Positions 26,575 to 35,470 of a stretch of 58,692 nt of DNA are shown here, piece by piece; the first letter of the stretch is position 1, and each line of letters starts with the position of its first letter. Location: positions 1 to 58,692 of the forward strand of contig JAHBWH010000030.1 of the NCBI GenBank assembly GCA_019637115.1, read 5' to 3'. Source of the stretch: Myxococcales bacterium (GTDB taxonomy: Bacteria; Myxococcota_A; Polyangia; Polyangiales; Houyiibacteriaceae). A program made the translations under genes and the position numbers. The notes under the pieces are model-generated. The model saw only the letters and a program-made list of their open reading frames with translations, did not search any database and was not told where the DNA came from.

Positions 26575-28887
26575 TTACGCGGTGGGCGCGGTCGTCGTAG
26601 GGACCGACGAGTCCGTCAGACGACGCAGCGTGGAGGCGATCCGGCGCGCGGTGGGCCGCTGCGAAGGGTCCCGCGCGAGGCAGCGGCTGACGAGGCTCGC
26701 GATCCCGACCTCGAGATCGGGGACCATGCTCCGGAGCGGTGGCGGGTCTTGAAGATCGCGCCCGTCGAGCAGCGCGAACGCGAGGGACTCGCGGAAGGGC
26801 CGCCGCCGCGTCAGCAGCTCGAAGGCCATGACGCCGAAGCTGAAGACGTCCCCGGCCGCCGAGACCTCGCCGTCGACCGACTCGGGGGCCATGTAGAGGG
26901 GGGTGCCGGCGATGAAGCCCGTCATCGTGAGGTTCACCCCGCCGCGCCGGTGGATCTCGCTCGCCGCCGTGGTGCCAGGCGTGTCGCGCTCGGTGGCCGG
27001 CGCCTCGTCGCGGGCGCTCGGGAGGTCTGCGAGGGTCGCTTGGGAGATGGGGCGGCCGCGCGCGTCGAGCGCGACGTGAGGCCCCGTCGACACGCGCACG
27101 GTCGCGCCCTCTGGGGCCGCCTCGGCCTTGGCGAGCTCCTCCGCGGGGACCGCCCTCGACACGCCGAAGTCGACGATGCGCACGCTCGGCGCGTCCAGGT
27201 CACCCGTCAGCAACACGTTCGCCGGCTTGAGGTCGCGGTGGACGACGCCCGCGGCGTGGAGCGCCGCGAGGCCGTCCGCGATCTGCCCGAGCACGCCGAT
27301 CGCCCACTCGAGGTCCCCGTAGCGCGACCGGCAGTCACGGAGCGTCGGGCCCTTCGCCAGCTCCATCACGAGGAAGAGAAAGCCGTCGTCCGACACGTCG
27401 ACGTCGATGACGTCGATGACGTGAGGGTTGCGGAGCGCGCTCGCGAGCTGCGCCTCGCGGGCGAGGCGAGCGAGCGTGGTGGCGTCGAGCTCGTGCGTGA
27501 GCTTGAGGGCGAAGCTGCGCCCGTCGAGCAGCCGCTCGACCTCGTACACCGCCCCCATCCCGCCCGAGCCGAGCTCGCCGACCACGCGGTAGCGGTCCTG
27601 CACGATGTCGCCGGGGGCGAGCCGCGGCGCGCGCGCGAGCGCGCCCTTGGAGAGCGCCAGCGCCGCGACGATCTGATTGGCGCGCTCCGCGATCTGCCGG
27701 CGCAGCTCCTCGTTCAACGACTCGATCTCGGCGCCATGCGACTCGAGGTCGAGGATGCGCATCGCGAGCTCGGCGTTCAGGCGATCACCCTCGACCAAGC
27801 TCGTGATGTGGCTGCGCGAGAGGACGAGCGCGAGCAGCATCGCGAGCACGGCGAGGCCCAGCACGGCGGGTCGCGCCCCGCCCCCGAGGTCCACGCCGAG
27901 CCCCCACCAGAGCATGTCGATCCACGCCGTGCCGATGAGGGCCACCCACGACGCGAGCCAGAGGCTGGGGCTCCAGCGATCCCGTGGGTGCTCCTGGACG
28001 AGCCTGGCGCAGATGACGAGCTGGTAGACGGCGACCACGCCGACGACGACGACGGTGAGCGGCGCCGCGACGTGGACGCTGACGTAGGGCCCGTGCACGA
28101 GGAGCGGCGTGAGGATCCCGACCCCCAGCACGCCCCACCAGAAGCGCGAGGGTCGGCCGAGGCCGAAGAACTCGTGCGTGAAGTGGACCGAGAAGATGCT
28201 CGCGATGACGAGCGAGCACGCGAGCAGCACGATCTCCAAGGTGGGGCCGAGGCCGACCGTCCACCCCGCGATGAAGACCGGGTAGATCATCGCGGCGAGC
28301 ATCTGGCCCGCGAAGAGCAGATACCCCCAGCGGCGCCGATCGAGCAGGAAGACGCCGAGGCAGACGAGCCCGATCTGAGCGAGCGCCGCGACCGAGACGG
28401 TCGCCGCGGTCTCGTTGATCCAAGCGTTGCGCGCGATGCGCGGGTCCACGACGTTTGCGTCGATGAGGAGCGGCGGCGCGCCCCAGAGCGCGCCGTGCCC
28501 CCACCGCTGCGCGACGGTCAGCTCGAGCTCGACGCGCCCGTCGGCGCTCGCCTCGGCGGGGATGTGAAATCGCTGCGGCCCGAGCGCGCGATGACCCGTG
28601 GTGGGCTCGTGGCGATTGAGCGCGTCGAGTCCATCGGCGCGCAGCGACGCGGGCGCCGGGAGCGACGGGAGCACGAGGTCGTGCGAGCGCGCGGGGTCGA
28701 CCTCGACGACGGCCCGAACGCGATAGTCGAGATCACGCGCCGGGACCGGCAACCTCCCTGGCAGGCCGACCTCGCGTGGCGCCTCGCCCTCGACGACGAG
28801 CTCCCACCGCGACACGGGGTCGGCGCCGTTGCACCCCCCGAGCGCGACGAGCAGCAGCGCCGAGGCGTGGAGCGAGGCGTGACGCAC
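26575..28887 (-). CDS. receptor Ser/Thr protein kinase: lipoprotein ectodomain, 7TM (DISM-like), coiled coil, C-terminal kinase
   Basis: About 770 residues. The GTG at 28887 opens a textbook lipoprotein signal ending LVALGGC (Cys19); a longer in-frame ATG at 28998 lacks this advantage. Residues of about 20-175 form a beta-rich extracytoplasmic domain. Residues 178-395 hold seven hydrophobic segments like 7TMR-DISM receptors. Residues 400-445 are a coiled coil (LESHGAEIESLNEELRRQIAERA). The kinase follows, with GELGSGGMGAVYEVE, FALKLTHE, VVHRDLKPANVLL, IVDFGVSRA, GTPLYMAPES and an insertion of about 65 residues before the activation-segment end. All catalytic residues are present. Ligand binding outside probably controls phosphorylation inside (inference). 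Kinase-last topology is unusual, because most bacterial receptor kinases have the kinase first. Confidence 0.88.
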   Translation of the reverse strand: MRHASLHASALLLVALGGCNGADPVSRWELVVEGEAPREVGLPGRLPVPARDLDYRVRAVVEVDPARSHDLVLPSLPAPASLRADGLDALNRHEPTTGHRALGPQRFHIPAEASADGRVELELTVAQRWGHGALWGAPPLLIDANVVDPRIARNAWINETAATVSVAALAQIGLVCLGVFLLDRRRWGYLLFAGQMLAAMIYPVFIAGWTVGLGPTLEIVLLACSLVIASIFSVHFTHEFFGLGRPSRFWWGVLGVGILTPLLVHGPYVSVHVAAPLTVVVVGVVAVYQLVICARLVQEHPRDRWSPSLWLASWVALIGTAWIDMLWWGLGVDLGGGARPAVLGLAVLAMLLALVLSRSHITSLVEGDRLNAELAMRILDLESHGAEIESLNEELRRQIAERANQIVAALALSKGALARAPRLAPGDIVQDRYRVVGELGSGGMGAVYEVERLLDGRSFALKLTHELDATTLARLAREAQLASALRNPHVIDVIDVDVSDDGFLFLVMELAKGPTLRDCRSRYGDLEWAIGVLGQIADGLAALHAAGVVHRDLKPANVLLTGDLDAPSVRIVDFGVSRAVPAEELAKAEAAPEGATVRVSTGPHVALDARGRPISQATLADLPSARDEAPATERDTPGTTAASEIHRRGGVNLTMTGFIAGTPLYMAPESVDGEVSAAGDVFSFGVMAFELLTRRRPFRESLAFALLDGRDLQDPPPLRSMVPDLEVGIASLVSRCLARDPSQRPTARRIASTLRRLTDSSVPTTTAPTA

Positions 28888-29054
28888 CGCGACAGGATAG
28901 AGGACTCCGGCGGAGTGTTTCCAGATGTCGTGCGGATCCTGACCCGCGAACCACGCTCTAATGCGGCCCGCGACCGGCGCCCGATCTCTCCGGCTCATTC
29001 GGCGTGAAGGTCGTTTGCCGTGCGAGGGTCGGCGCTGGGTCGCGCGCTGCGGGC

Positions 29055-32000
29055 TCAGCTCCAGGACTTGCGACCTTCGGGTCTCGTGGCCGCCTCGAGG
29101 CTCTCGTTCGCCTCACGGAGGCGGCGACTGAGGACACGCACGAGCCCCTCGGCCAGCTCCACCTGCTCGCGCATGACCTCGTAGAAGGCCTCTTGCTCGA
29201 CGCAGAGCACGCGCGCCCCCTCCGGCCCGGCGGTGGCGCTGGCGCTCCGCGGCGCGCCGTCGAGCACCGACATCTCGCCGAGCGCCTCCCCCACCCCGAG
29301 CTCGGCGAGCGCGACGCCCTTGTGCGCGACGCGCACCGTCCCCGAGGCGACGAGGTAGAGCACGTCGCCCGGCTCGCCCTCCTCGAAGAGGACCTCGCCC
29401 GCCTCGAAACGCTCGACCGTGGCGACGCGGGCGAGGGGCAGGAGGTCCTCGGGTTGCAGGCCGGCGAAGAGCGGCGCCGCGCGCAAGGTGAGCAGCTTCT
29501 CGAGCGTGGACTCCATGGGATCTCCCGAGCGGTGTTCGAGCGCGCAGCGCGCCGCGTGGACGACGTTCGGCGCCGCGTCGGTGGTGAGCGCGCGGAGCGT
29601 CTCGGTGGAGACGCCGAGCGCGAGCGCGCGCGCCGCGGCCTCGCGCACGACCGGGTCGGCGTGGGCAGCGCCGACCTCGCCACAGGCGGCGGCGAGCGGA
29701 TGCGCGCGCGCCGCGAGCGCCTCGAGCACCGCGAAGGCCGCGAAGGGGTTCGGGTGTCGGGCCTCTTCGACGAGCCAGGCGTCGAGCGGGAGCGGCTCGG
29801 CGCCGGAGATCGGCGCGCCGGCCGTCGGGCCGTCGTCGACGAAGGGCATCACGAGCGCGCGCAGCGGCGGTTCGAGCAAGCCGTCGAGGACCTCGAGCGC
29901 GTTCGTCCGCTGGGTCGACGGCGTCGCGCGCGCGCCGAAGCCGGGCAGCTCGCCGAGGTGCGCGCGGACGAGCCGGAGCGAGTCGGGCGGATGCCGGAGC
30001 TCGAGGATCCGCAAGATGCGGCGGAGGCCGCGCGTCGCCCGGAAGGACACGCTCTCGTCGAGCAGCGCGGTCCCCACCTCGTCGCGCGCGACCGCGTACG
30101 AGCGCGCGAGGCGTTCGGTGAGGAGGCGCTCGCGGCGCACCCAGGCGAGGACCCGCTCGCGAGGTTCGGGCGGGCGATGGAGCGCCTCGCGAAGCCGCGA
30201 GGCCGCCGCGAAGAGCCGCAGGCGGAGGTGAGAGTCGGGGGTGTCGACCCGCTCCAGGAGGGCCTCGTAGCAGCGAGCATCGACGACGCGACGCAGCACC
30301 CGCGGCAGCGCGAGCCGGATGTCTCGAGGGGTCTCGGGCGCGTCGAGCCGCGCGAGGAGCTCGGGCAGCGCCTCGGCACCGAGCGCGCCGAGCGCGACCG
30401 CGGCGTCGCCCGCGGTCGCGCGCTCCCCCAGCCGCGCGACCAGCGAGGTGAGGAGGCTCGGGTGCTGGACCGAGATGGCCGCGTGGGTCGCCGCGCGCCG
30501 GACCGCGGCCGACGGATCCGTGAGCAGCGCGCGGAGCCGCAGGTGCCCGCCGGGCCCGAGCGCGCCGACCGCGCGCGCCGCGTCGCATCGATCGTCGTCA
30601 CGCTCGGACGCGAGGAGCTCGGCGAGGCGCGGCCCCGCGACCATGGCGCCCTCGAAGCCCGCGTGACCGAGGAGCGCCGCGAGCGCCGCCGCGCGGACCT
30701 CTCGCGCGGGGTCGTCGAGGCGGGCCGCGAGCGACGCGACGGAGTCCTCGCGCGCTCGCCGCGCGAGCAGCTCGCACGCGGCGGCGCGGACCATGGGGCT
30801 CGGGTCGTCGACGAGCTCGGCGTCGGGCGCGCGCTCCCGCGTCGGCCCGGACGCCAGCGACGCGAGGCGGCGCAGGGCGGTCGCGCGGACCGTAGGGTCC
30901 TCGTGCCGCGCGAGCCGCTCGAGCGCGGGGGAGGCCTCGTCCGGCGTGACGGCCTCACCGAGCGCGTCGAGCGCGGCGACGACCCGGCGCGGGTCTTCGC
31001 TGGCGAGCGCGGTGGCGATCACGCCGCGCGCGTAAGCGTCGAGGACGACGCCCGCGCCCTCGTCCTCGAGCCCGTGCACGCGCAGGGTGGCCTCGAGGCG
31101 CTCGACGTAGCGGCGGCGGACGATCGGGATGACCGCGAGCCAGCCAACCGTCGCGGCCACCGCGATCCACGACAGCCCCACGGTGCCGAGCGGCCTCACG
31201 AAGAGCAGCAGCAAGACCCCGCCGAGCGCGTAGGCGAGCGGCTTGGCGACCGCGTCGAGGAACGCGCGCGTGCGTGCCTTCGCCGCGGCAGGAAAGGGGA
31301 CGTAGAGCGACTGGAGGGTGGTCTCGTGGATCGTGTACTGGAAGCCGTTGTCCGCGAACTTCATCGCGGCGGCGATGGGCAGCGTCGGCACCAGCAGCAG
31401 CAGGCCGCTCGCCGCGCCGAAGACGCCGGGCATCACGCCCATCCCCACCCCCACGCCGAAGCGACGCAGGATGCGCGGGGTGGCGACGAGCTGGAAGACG
31501 AACGCGAGCACGCCGGCGCCTGCGTAGAAGTACGCGAAGAACGCCGCGAGCGCGTCCTCGGTGTAGGTCTCTCGGGCGATCGCCTTGAACTGATAGTCCC
31601 CCACCGTGAGGCTCGCGAAGCCGAGCAGGAGCATCACGCCGAGGGCGCGGACATAGCGGTCGCGCAGGATGCTCGGCGGCGGGCGGCGTGGCCGGCGCGT
31701 GGGCTTCGCGCGCGGCGCGGCGCGGACCTCGCGGCCGAGGCGGAGGGCGAGCCCAGCCGCGATCGCGAGCAGACCGGAGAGCACGAAGAGGAGCTGCTCG
31801 GTGCCGATCGCGCGCACGACCACGCCCGTCGCGAGCCCGACGAGGATGATGCCGAGCACGCGGGCGGCGCCCACCGTGCCGAAGAGGCGCTTGGCGGAGC
31901 GCGCGTCGAAGACGTCGTTGGCGAGCGTCCAGAACTGCGAGATGAGCAGGTTCGCGAAGACCTCCGACCACACGTAGAAGACCGGGTAGATCCAGCGCCA

Positions 32001-32351
32001 CCCTTCGCGGACCGAGAGCCACGTGCCCACGTACGTCAGGACGCCGAGCGCCGACCACGCCACGATCATCCGCTCGCGGGGCAGCCGATCCGCCACCTGC
32101 GCGTACACGACGACGGTGAGCGCGGACGCGACGCCGTAGGCCACGAACATCCACGGGAGGGCGTCGATGGGGAAGCGGCTGAGGAAGAGCGTGTCGCGGA
32201 CGGTCCGCCCCATCACGAAGATCGCGGACGCGACCAAGAGCAGCGTGAAGAGCAGCGCGACACGAGCGCCCTCGCCTGGGCGCACGAGCAGGCCCTCGCG
32301 CGCGAGCGTGAGCAGCGAGGGTCGCGACGGATGCGATGGCCCGGTCGGCAT
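29055..32351 (-). CDS. Npt1/Npt2-like nucleotide transporter domain fused to HEAT repeats and a cNMP-binding domain
   Basis: 1098 residues. Residues of about 25-420 form a polytopic domain resembling the ATP/ADP carrier (NTT, Npt1/Npt2) family and MFS fold (FVMGRTVRDTLFLSRFPIDA, WTLANDVFDARSAKRLFGTV). Residues of about 430-960 are alpha-helical HEAT-type repeats (DPTVRATALRRLASLA, DPSPMVRAAACELLARR, DPAREVRAAALAALLGH, DPVVREAAARALALG). Residues of about 970-1080 are a cyclic-nucleotide/CRP-like domain (LFAGLQPEDLLPLARV, GEVLFEEGEPGDVLYLVASG, GEALGEMSVLDGAPRSASA). Substrate could be nucleotides or another anion. The cNMP domain may gate it (inference). The start ATG immediately follows the stop of the small upstream gene, implying coupling. 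Confidence 0.88.
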   Translation of the reverse strand: MPTGPSHPSRPSLLTLAREGLLVRPGEGARVALLFTLLLVASAIFVMGRTVRDTLFLSRFPIDALPWMFVAYGVASALTVVVYAQVADRLPRERMIVAWSALGVLTYVGTWLSVREGWRWIYPVFYVWSEVFANLLISQFWTLANDVFDARSAKRLFGTVGAARVLGIILVGLATGVVVRAIGTEQLLFVLSGLLAIAAGLALRLGREVRAAPRAKPTRRPRRPPPSILRDRYVRALGVMLLLGFASLTVGDYQFKAIARETYTEDALAAFFAYFYAGAGVLAFVFQLVATPRILRRFGVGVGMGVMPGVFGAASGLLLLVPTLPIAAAMKFADNGFQYTIHETTLQSLYVPFPAAAKARTRAFLDAVAKPLAYALGGVLLLLFVRPLGTVGLSWIAVAATVGWLAVIPIVRRRYVERLEATLRVHGLEDEGAGVVLDAYARGVIATALASEDPRRVVAALDALGEAVTPDEASPALERLARHEDPTVRATALRRLASLASGPTRERAPDAELVDDPSPMVRAAACELLARRAREDSVASLAARLDDPAREVRAAALAALLGHAGFEGAMVAGPRLAELLASERDDDRCDAARAVGALGPGGHLRLRALLTDPSAAVRRAATHAAISVQHPSLLTSLVARLGERATAGDAAVALGALGAEALPELLARLDAPETPRDIRLALPRVLRRVVDARCYEALLERVDTPDSHLRLRLFAAASRLREALHRPPEPRERVLAWVRRERLLTERLARSYAVARDEVGTALLDESVSFRATRGLRRILRILELRHPPDSLRLVRAHLGELPGFGARATPSTQRTNALEVLDGLLEPPLRALVMPFVDDGPTAGAPISGAEPLPLDAWLVEEARHPNPFAAFAVLEALAARAHPLAAACGEVGAAHADPVVREAAARALALGVSTETLRALTTDAAPNVVHAARCALEHRSGDPMESTLEKLLTLRAAPLFAGLQPEDLLPLARVATVERFEAGEVLFEEGEPGDVLYLVASGTVRVAHKGVALAELGVGEALGEMSVLDGAPRSASATAGPEGARVLCVEQEAFYEVMREQVELAEGLVRVLSRRLREANESLEAATRPEGRKSWS

Positions 32352-32831
32352 TCAGCGTCGTCGACAGCCGAGCGCCTCGAGCCGGCTCGTCACGCGGCTC
32401 AACCAGTCCGACTCGACCCCCGCCACGAGGCTCGGTCGGGCATCCGTCATCGGCTCGAGCGAGACCCGCAGCCGAACCTGCTCGGTGAAGTCGCGCTTGG
32501 GGTCGACGCGCACGGCGCCGGTGAAGGGAGAGAGCTCCGCGTGGAGCGAGGCGGTGTCGTCCGGCACCACCGCGCGCGCGATGGAGCGCAGGACGTCGTC
32601 GAGGTGTCGGGCCGCTTGGTGCAGCGCGAGCTCGTCGTCAGCCTCCGAGCGCGACCCGTAGAGGTCGATCTCCCACCCCTCGCGCCGCAGCCCCCCTTCG
32701 GCCACGACCTGATGCGGGTGGACCTCGAAGGTGACCCCGTGCCGCTCGGCCAGGCCGCGGAGCTCGTCGTCCGAGAGCCCCGTCGTCCAATGGTCGACGG
32801 GCAGGATGGAGTGGCGCGGGTGATCGTCCAT
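32352..32831 (-). CDS. small protein of unknown function coupled to the transporter
   Basis: 159 residues, starting MDDHPRHSILPVDHWTTGLS. It is soluble, with no signal peptide or membrane segment. It has a mixed alpha/beta look and several acidic and His residues (ELRGLAERHGVTFEVHPHQVVAEGG, DELALHQAARHLDDVLRSIAR). Its stop codon abuts the ATG of the transporter gene with no gap, so the two are surely co-expressed. I do not recognise the family; a regulatory or accessory subunit for the transporter is a context-based guess. The first ATG that avoids the upstream inverted repeat was taken as the start. Confidence 0.7.
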   Translation of the reverse strand: MDDHPRHSILPVDHWTTGLSDDELRGLAERHGVTFEVHPHQVVAEGGLRREGWEIDLYGSRSEADDELALHQAARHLDDVLRSIARAVVPDDTASLHAELSPFTGAVRVDPKRDFTEQVRLRVSLEPMTDARPSLVAGVESDWLSRVTSRLEALGCRRR

Positions 32832-32841
32832 GGCTCTCCTA

Positions 32842-32889
32842 GTCACCTGTCGCAGAGTTCGTTGCAAAACGAACTTCGCGACAGGTGAC
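32842..32889. repeat. 22-bp arm inverted repeat, 4-base loop
   Basis: Left arm 32842-32863 and right arm 32868-32889 match at 20 of 22 positions around GCAA. The outer words are GTCACCTGT and ACAGGTGAC. ACAGGTGAC recurs at 33002-33010 and GTCACCT at 33054-33060. Confidence 0.9.
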
Positions 32890-32930
32890 GTAGTTGGGAG
32901 GGGGCCCCGACGCGATTCACTCGCGTTGGG

Positions 32931-32951
32931 GAGGGTCTGGGACAGACCCTC
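32931..32951. repeat. 9-bp perfect inverted repeat around GGA
   Basis: GAGGGTCTG (32931-32939) and CAGACCCTC (32943-32951). The GGGTCTG/CAGACCC word resembles REP-like hairpins seen in other deltaproteobacterial genomes (from memory). Confidence 0.8.
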
Positions 32952-32976
32952 TGGAGAAAGCAGAGTCATCGGTCTT

Positions 32977-32998
32977 GGTGATTCTGCAAGGAATCACC
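32977..32998. repeat. 8-bp perfect inverted repeat with 6-base loop
   Basis: GGTGATTC (32977-32984) and GAATCACC (32991-32998). It is directly followed by another ACAGGTGAC copy at 33002. Confidence 0.8.
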
Positions 32999-33169
32999 GA
33001 GACAGGTGACTATGCGAACGCCTCCGATCAGGATCCGTCGCCCGCCGAACGAAGTCACCTCGGAAACGCACATCGCGCTGGAGGCTGGGTGTCGAGTGCG
33101 CCGCGACGGAGCGGCCGAGATTCGCCCTTCCCGCGCCCGTGCTCGTCGGTGATCCTCGCGGCCGTGCCC

Positions 33170-35368
33170 ATGTCGCTGCCGAGCCACCCCGACGTCCTCG
33201 CCACGCTCGCGAGCGTGGACCCCCTCCGCTCGCTCGATCGGAGCGCCCTCGAGGCCCTCGCCTCCGTCGTGACCGCGGCCGAGGCTGCGCCGGGCGACGT
33301 GATCGTCCGCGAGGGCGACGCCGATCGAGCGATGTACGTGCTCGCCTCGGGCCACGCGCGCGTCGTGCGGGGCGGCGTCGAGCTCGGCACGCTCTCGGCC
33401 GGCGAGCACTTCGGCGAGATCGCCCTCGTCTCGGGCGGCGTGCGCACGGCGAGCGTGATCGCCGACGCGCCCTGCGTGCTCCTCGTGCTCGACGAGGCGC
33501 GCTACCAGACGCTCGTCGACCGCGAGCCCCACGTCGCCGTCCAGCTCCTGCGGGAGATCGTGACGAGCACGTCGTCGCGCCTCGCCAAGATGAACGAGGC
33601 GGTCGGGGTGCTGCTGCGCGAGCGCGCGCTCCCGCGCCGCGTCGAGCTGGACCTCGTCGTCGACGGAGAGGCGCGGCGAGTGCGCAACGGCGTCTCGCCC
33701 GGCGAGCTCTTGCCGCGCATGATCGGTGACGCCCCCGTCGTCGCCGCGCTGGTCGACGGACGCGCGCGAAACCTCGACGTCCCGCTCGGGGGCGGTTGCG
33801 CGATCGCGCCGCTCACCACTGCGCATTGGGAGGGGCAGCGCATCTTCCGCCAGTCGCTGGCGCTCGCCTTCCTCGAGGCCGCGCGCGCCTCCGACCTGCA
33901 GGTGAAGCTCGGCCGCTCGCTCGGGGTCGCCCAGCGCGTGCGCTTGGTCTCACCGGGCGATCCGGGGCTGGCGGGAGTGCGCCTGCAGGCCGAGCTCGAT
34001 CAGCTCGCGGCCGACGACGTCCCGCTCGTCCGCGAGCGCCTGAGCGTGCTCGAGGCGGTCGACTATTTCCGCCGCGAGGGCGCGGACGAGACGGTCGCGT
34101 TGCTGGAGACGACGCGGCGCAACTCGGTGACGGTGGTCTCCTACGGTGACGTCTTCGCGCTCGAGACCGGGCCGCTGCTGCCGTCGACCGGCCACCTCTC
34201 GCGCCGCTTCTACGTCGAGCCCGACATGCCGAACCACGGCGCTCGGGATCTCCTGCTGGTCTTCGGCGTACCAGGGCACTCGCGGACGATGCCGCCCGCC
34301 GCGCCAATCGCCGAGCGCGCCGAGGTGGAGAGCGGGCGCCCCTCGATCCCCGCCGCGCGCCGGGCGCGCGACGTGTCAAAGCACGTCGGGGCGATGACCG
34401 AGCAACAAGAGCGCTGGCTCGAGACGCTGAGCGTCCGGAGCGTCGGCGACTTCAACCGCGCCTGCATCGGGGGCGAGGTCTCGCCGATCATCCGCGTCGC
34501 CGAGGGCTTCCATGAGAAGAGCATCGGTCGCATCGCCGACGCGCTCGCCGCCGCGCGCGACCGCGTCCGACTCGTGACCATCGCGGGCCCCTCGTCGAGC
34601 GGCAAGTCCACCTTCATCAAGCGCCTCAAGGTGCAGCTCCAGGTCAACGGCATCACCCCGCGCGACCTCGGGCTCGACGATTATTACGTCGACCGCGTCG
34701 ACACGCCGCTCGACGAGAAGGGCGAGTACGACTTCGAGGCGCTCCACGCGCTGCGCCTCGAGCTGCTGCAGGCGCACCTCGCGGCGCTCGTCCGAGGCGA
34801 GGAGGTGCGCACCCCGCGCTACGACTTCAAGTCGGGCAAGGGCGACCCCCACGGGGGGCCGACGTTCCGCCTGGCGGACGGCGACCTGTTGATGCTCGAG
34901 GGCATCCACGGCCTCAACCCCGAGCTCGTGGAGGCGCTCCCCGCGGAGCAGGTCTTCCGCATCTTCGTCTGCCCGCTCGTGCAGCTCCCGCTCGACCGCC
35001 TCTCGTGGGTACACGCCAGCGACCTGCGCTTGCTCCGGCGCATCGTGCGCGATCGCCACGGCCGCGGACACGGCGCGGCCGACACGATCCTCCGGTGGCC
35101 TTCGGTCCGCGACGGCGAGCGCAAGCACATCTTCCCGTTCCAGGACCACGCCGACGAGGTCTTCGACACCTCGCTCGTCTACGAGATCTCGGTGCTCAAG
35201 GTCTTCGCCGAGCTCTACCTGCTCGAGGTCCCCTCCGATCACCCCGCCCAGGCGACCGCCGAGCGGCTGCTGGAGCTGCTCTCGAGCTGGGTGACGATCT
35301 ACCCCGACGAGGTGCCCCCCACCTCGATCCTGCGCGAGTTCATCGGCGGCTCGGGCTTCTCGTATTGA
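33170..35368 (+). CDS. cNMP-binding domain fused to TGS/ThrRS-like and uridine-kinase-like (PRK family) P-loop kinase
   Basis: 732 residues. Residues 1-145 are a CRP/cNMP-binding domain (GDVIVREGDADRAMYVLASG, GEHFGEIALVSGGVRTASV). Residues of about 155-215 resemble a TGS domain (VELDLVVDGEARRVRNGVS), followed by a stretch like the editing-domain relatives of ThrRS. Residues 465-732 are a phosphoribulokinase/uridine-kinase P-loop domain: GPSSSGKST (Lys479), LGLDDYYVDRVDTP, DFEALHALRLELL, LEGIHGLNP. TGS-SAD-PRK nucleoside/UMP-kinase-like proteins are known (Thermotoga TM0751 type); an N-terminal cNMP domain on one is unusual. It probably phosphorylates a nucleoside or small alcohol under ligand control (inference). 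Starts: ATG 33170, with GTG 33164 possible. Confidence 0.88.
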   Translation: MSLPSHPDVLATLASVDPLRSLDRSALEALASVVTAAEAAPGDVIVREGDADRAMYVLASGHARVVRGGVELGTLSAGEHFGEIALVSGGVRTASVIADAPCVLLVLDEARYQTLVDREPHVAVQLLREIVTSTSSRLAKMNEAVGVLLRERALPRRVELDLVVDGEARRVRNGVSPGELLPRMIGDAPVVAALVDGRARNLDVPLGGGCAIAPLTTAHWEGQRIFRQSLALAFLEAARASDLQVKLGRSLGVAQRVRLVSPGDPGLAGVRLQAELDQLAADDVPLVRERLSVLEAVDYFRREGADETVALLETTRRNSVTVVSYGDVFALETGPLLPSTGHLSRRFYVEPDMPNHGARDLLLVFGVPGHSRTMPPAAPIAERAEVESGRPSIPAARRARDVSKHVGAMTEQQERWLETLSVRSVGDFNRACIGGEVSPIIRVAEGFHEKSIGRIADALAAARDRVRLVTIAGPSSSGKSTFIKRLKVQLQVNGITPRDLGLDDYYVDRVDTPLDEKGEYDFEALHALRLELLQAHLAALVRGEEVRTPRYDFKSGKGDPHGGPTFRLADGDLLMLEGIHGLNPELVEALPAEQVFRIFVCPLVQLPLDRLSWVHASDLRLLRRIVRDRHGRGHGAADTILRWPSVRDGERKHIFPFQDHADEVFDTSLVYEISVLKVFAELYLLEVPSDHPAQATAERLLELLSSWVTIYPDEVPPTSILREFIGGSGFSY

Positions 35369-35470
35369 GGACCTCGGCGGAAAGCGCGCGCGCCAACCAC
35401 CGACGCACCAGCGGAACGTCGACCGCTCGCGACGAGCTCCAACGAGCGCGACGGTGAGCGCCGCGCCGAC

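Larger units (their letters stand above)
32832..33169. other. 338-bp divergent intergenic region rich in inverted repeats
   Basis: It separates two divergent units, each encoding a protein with a cNMP-binding domain, and must hold both promoters. It contains the long hairpin, two further hairpins and extra half-sites listed separately. No gene is visible. Confidence 0.75.

Noticed and set aside
29004-32888. 1294-codon open frame antisense to the transporter-like gene
   Set aside because: Composition is that of a shadow frame; the minus strand has membrane segments, HEAT repeats and a cNMP domain.
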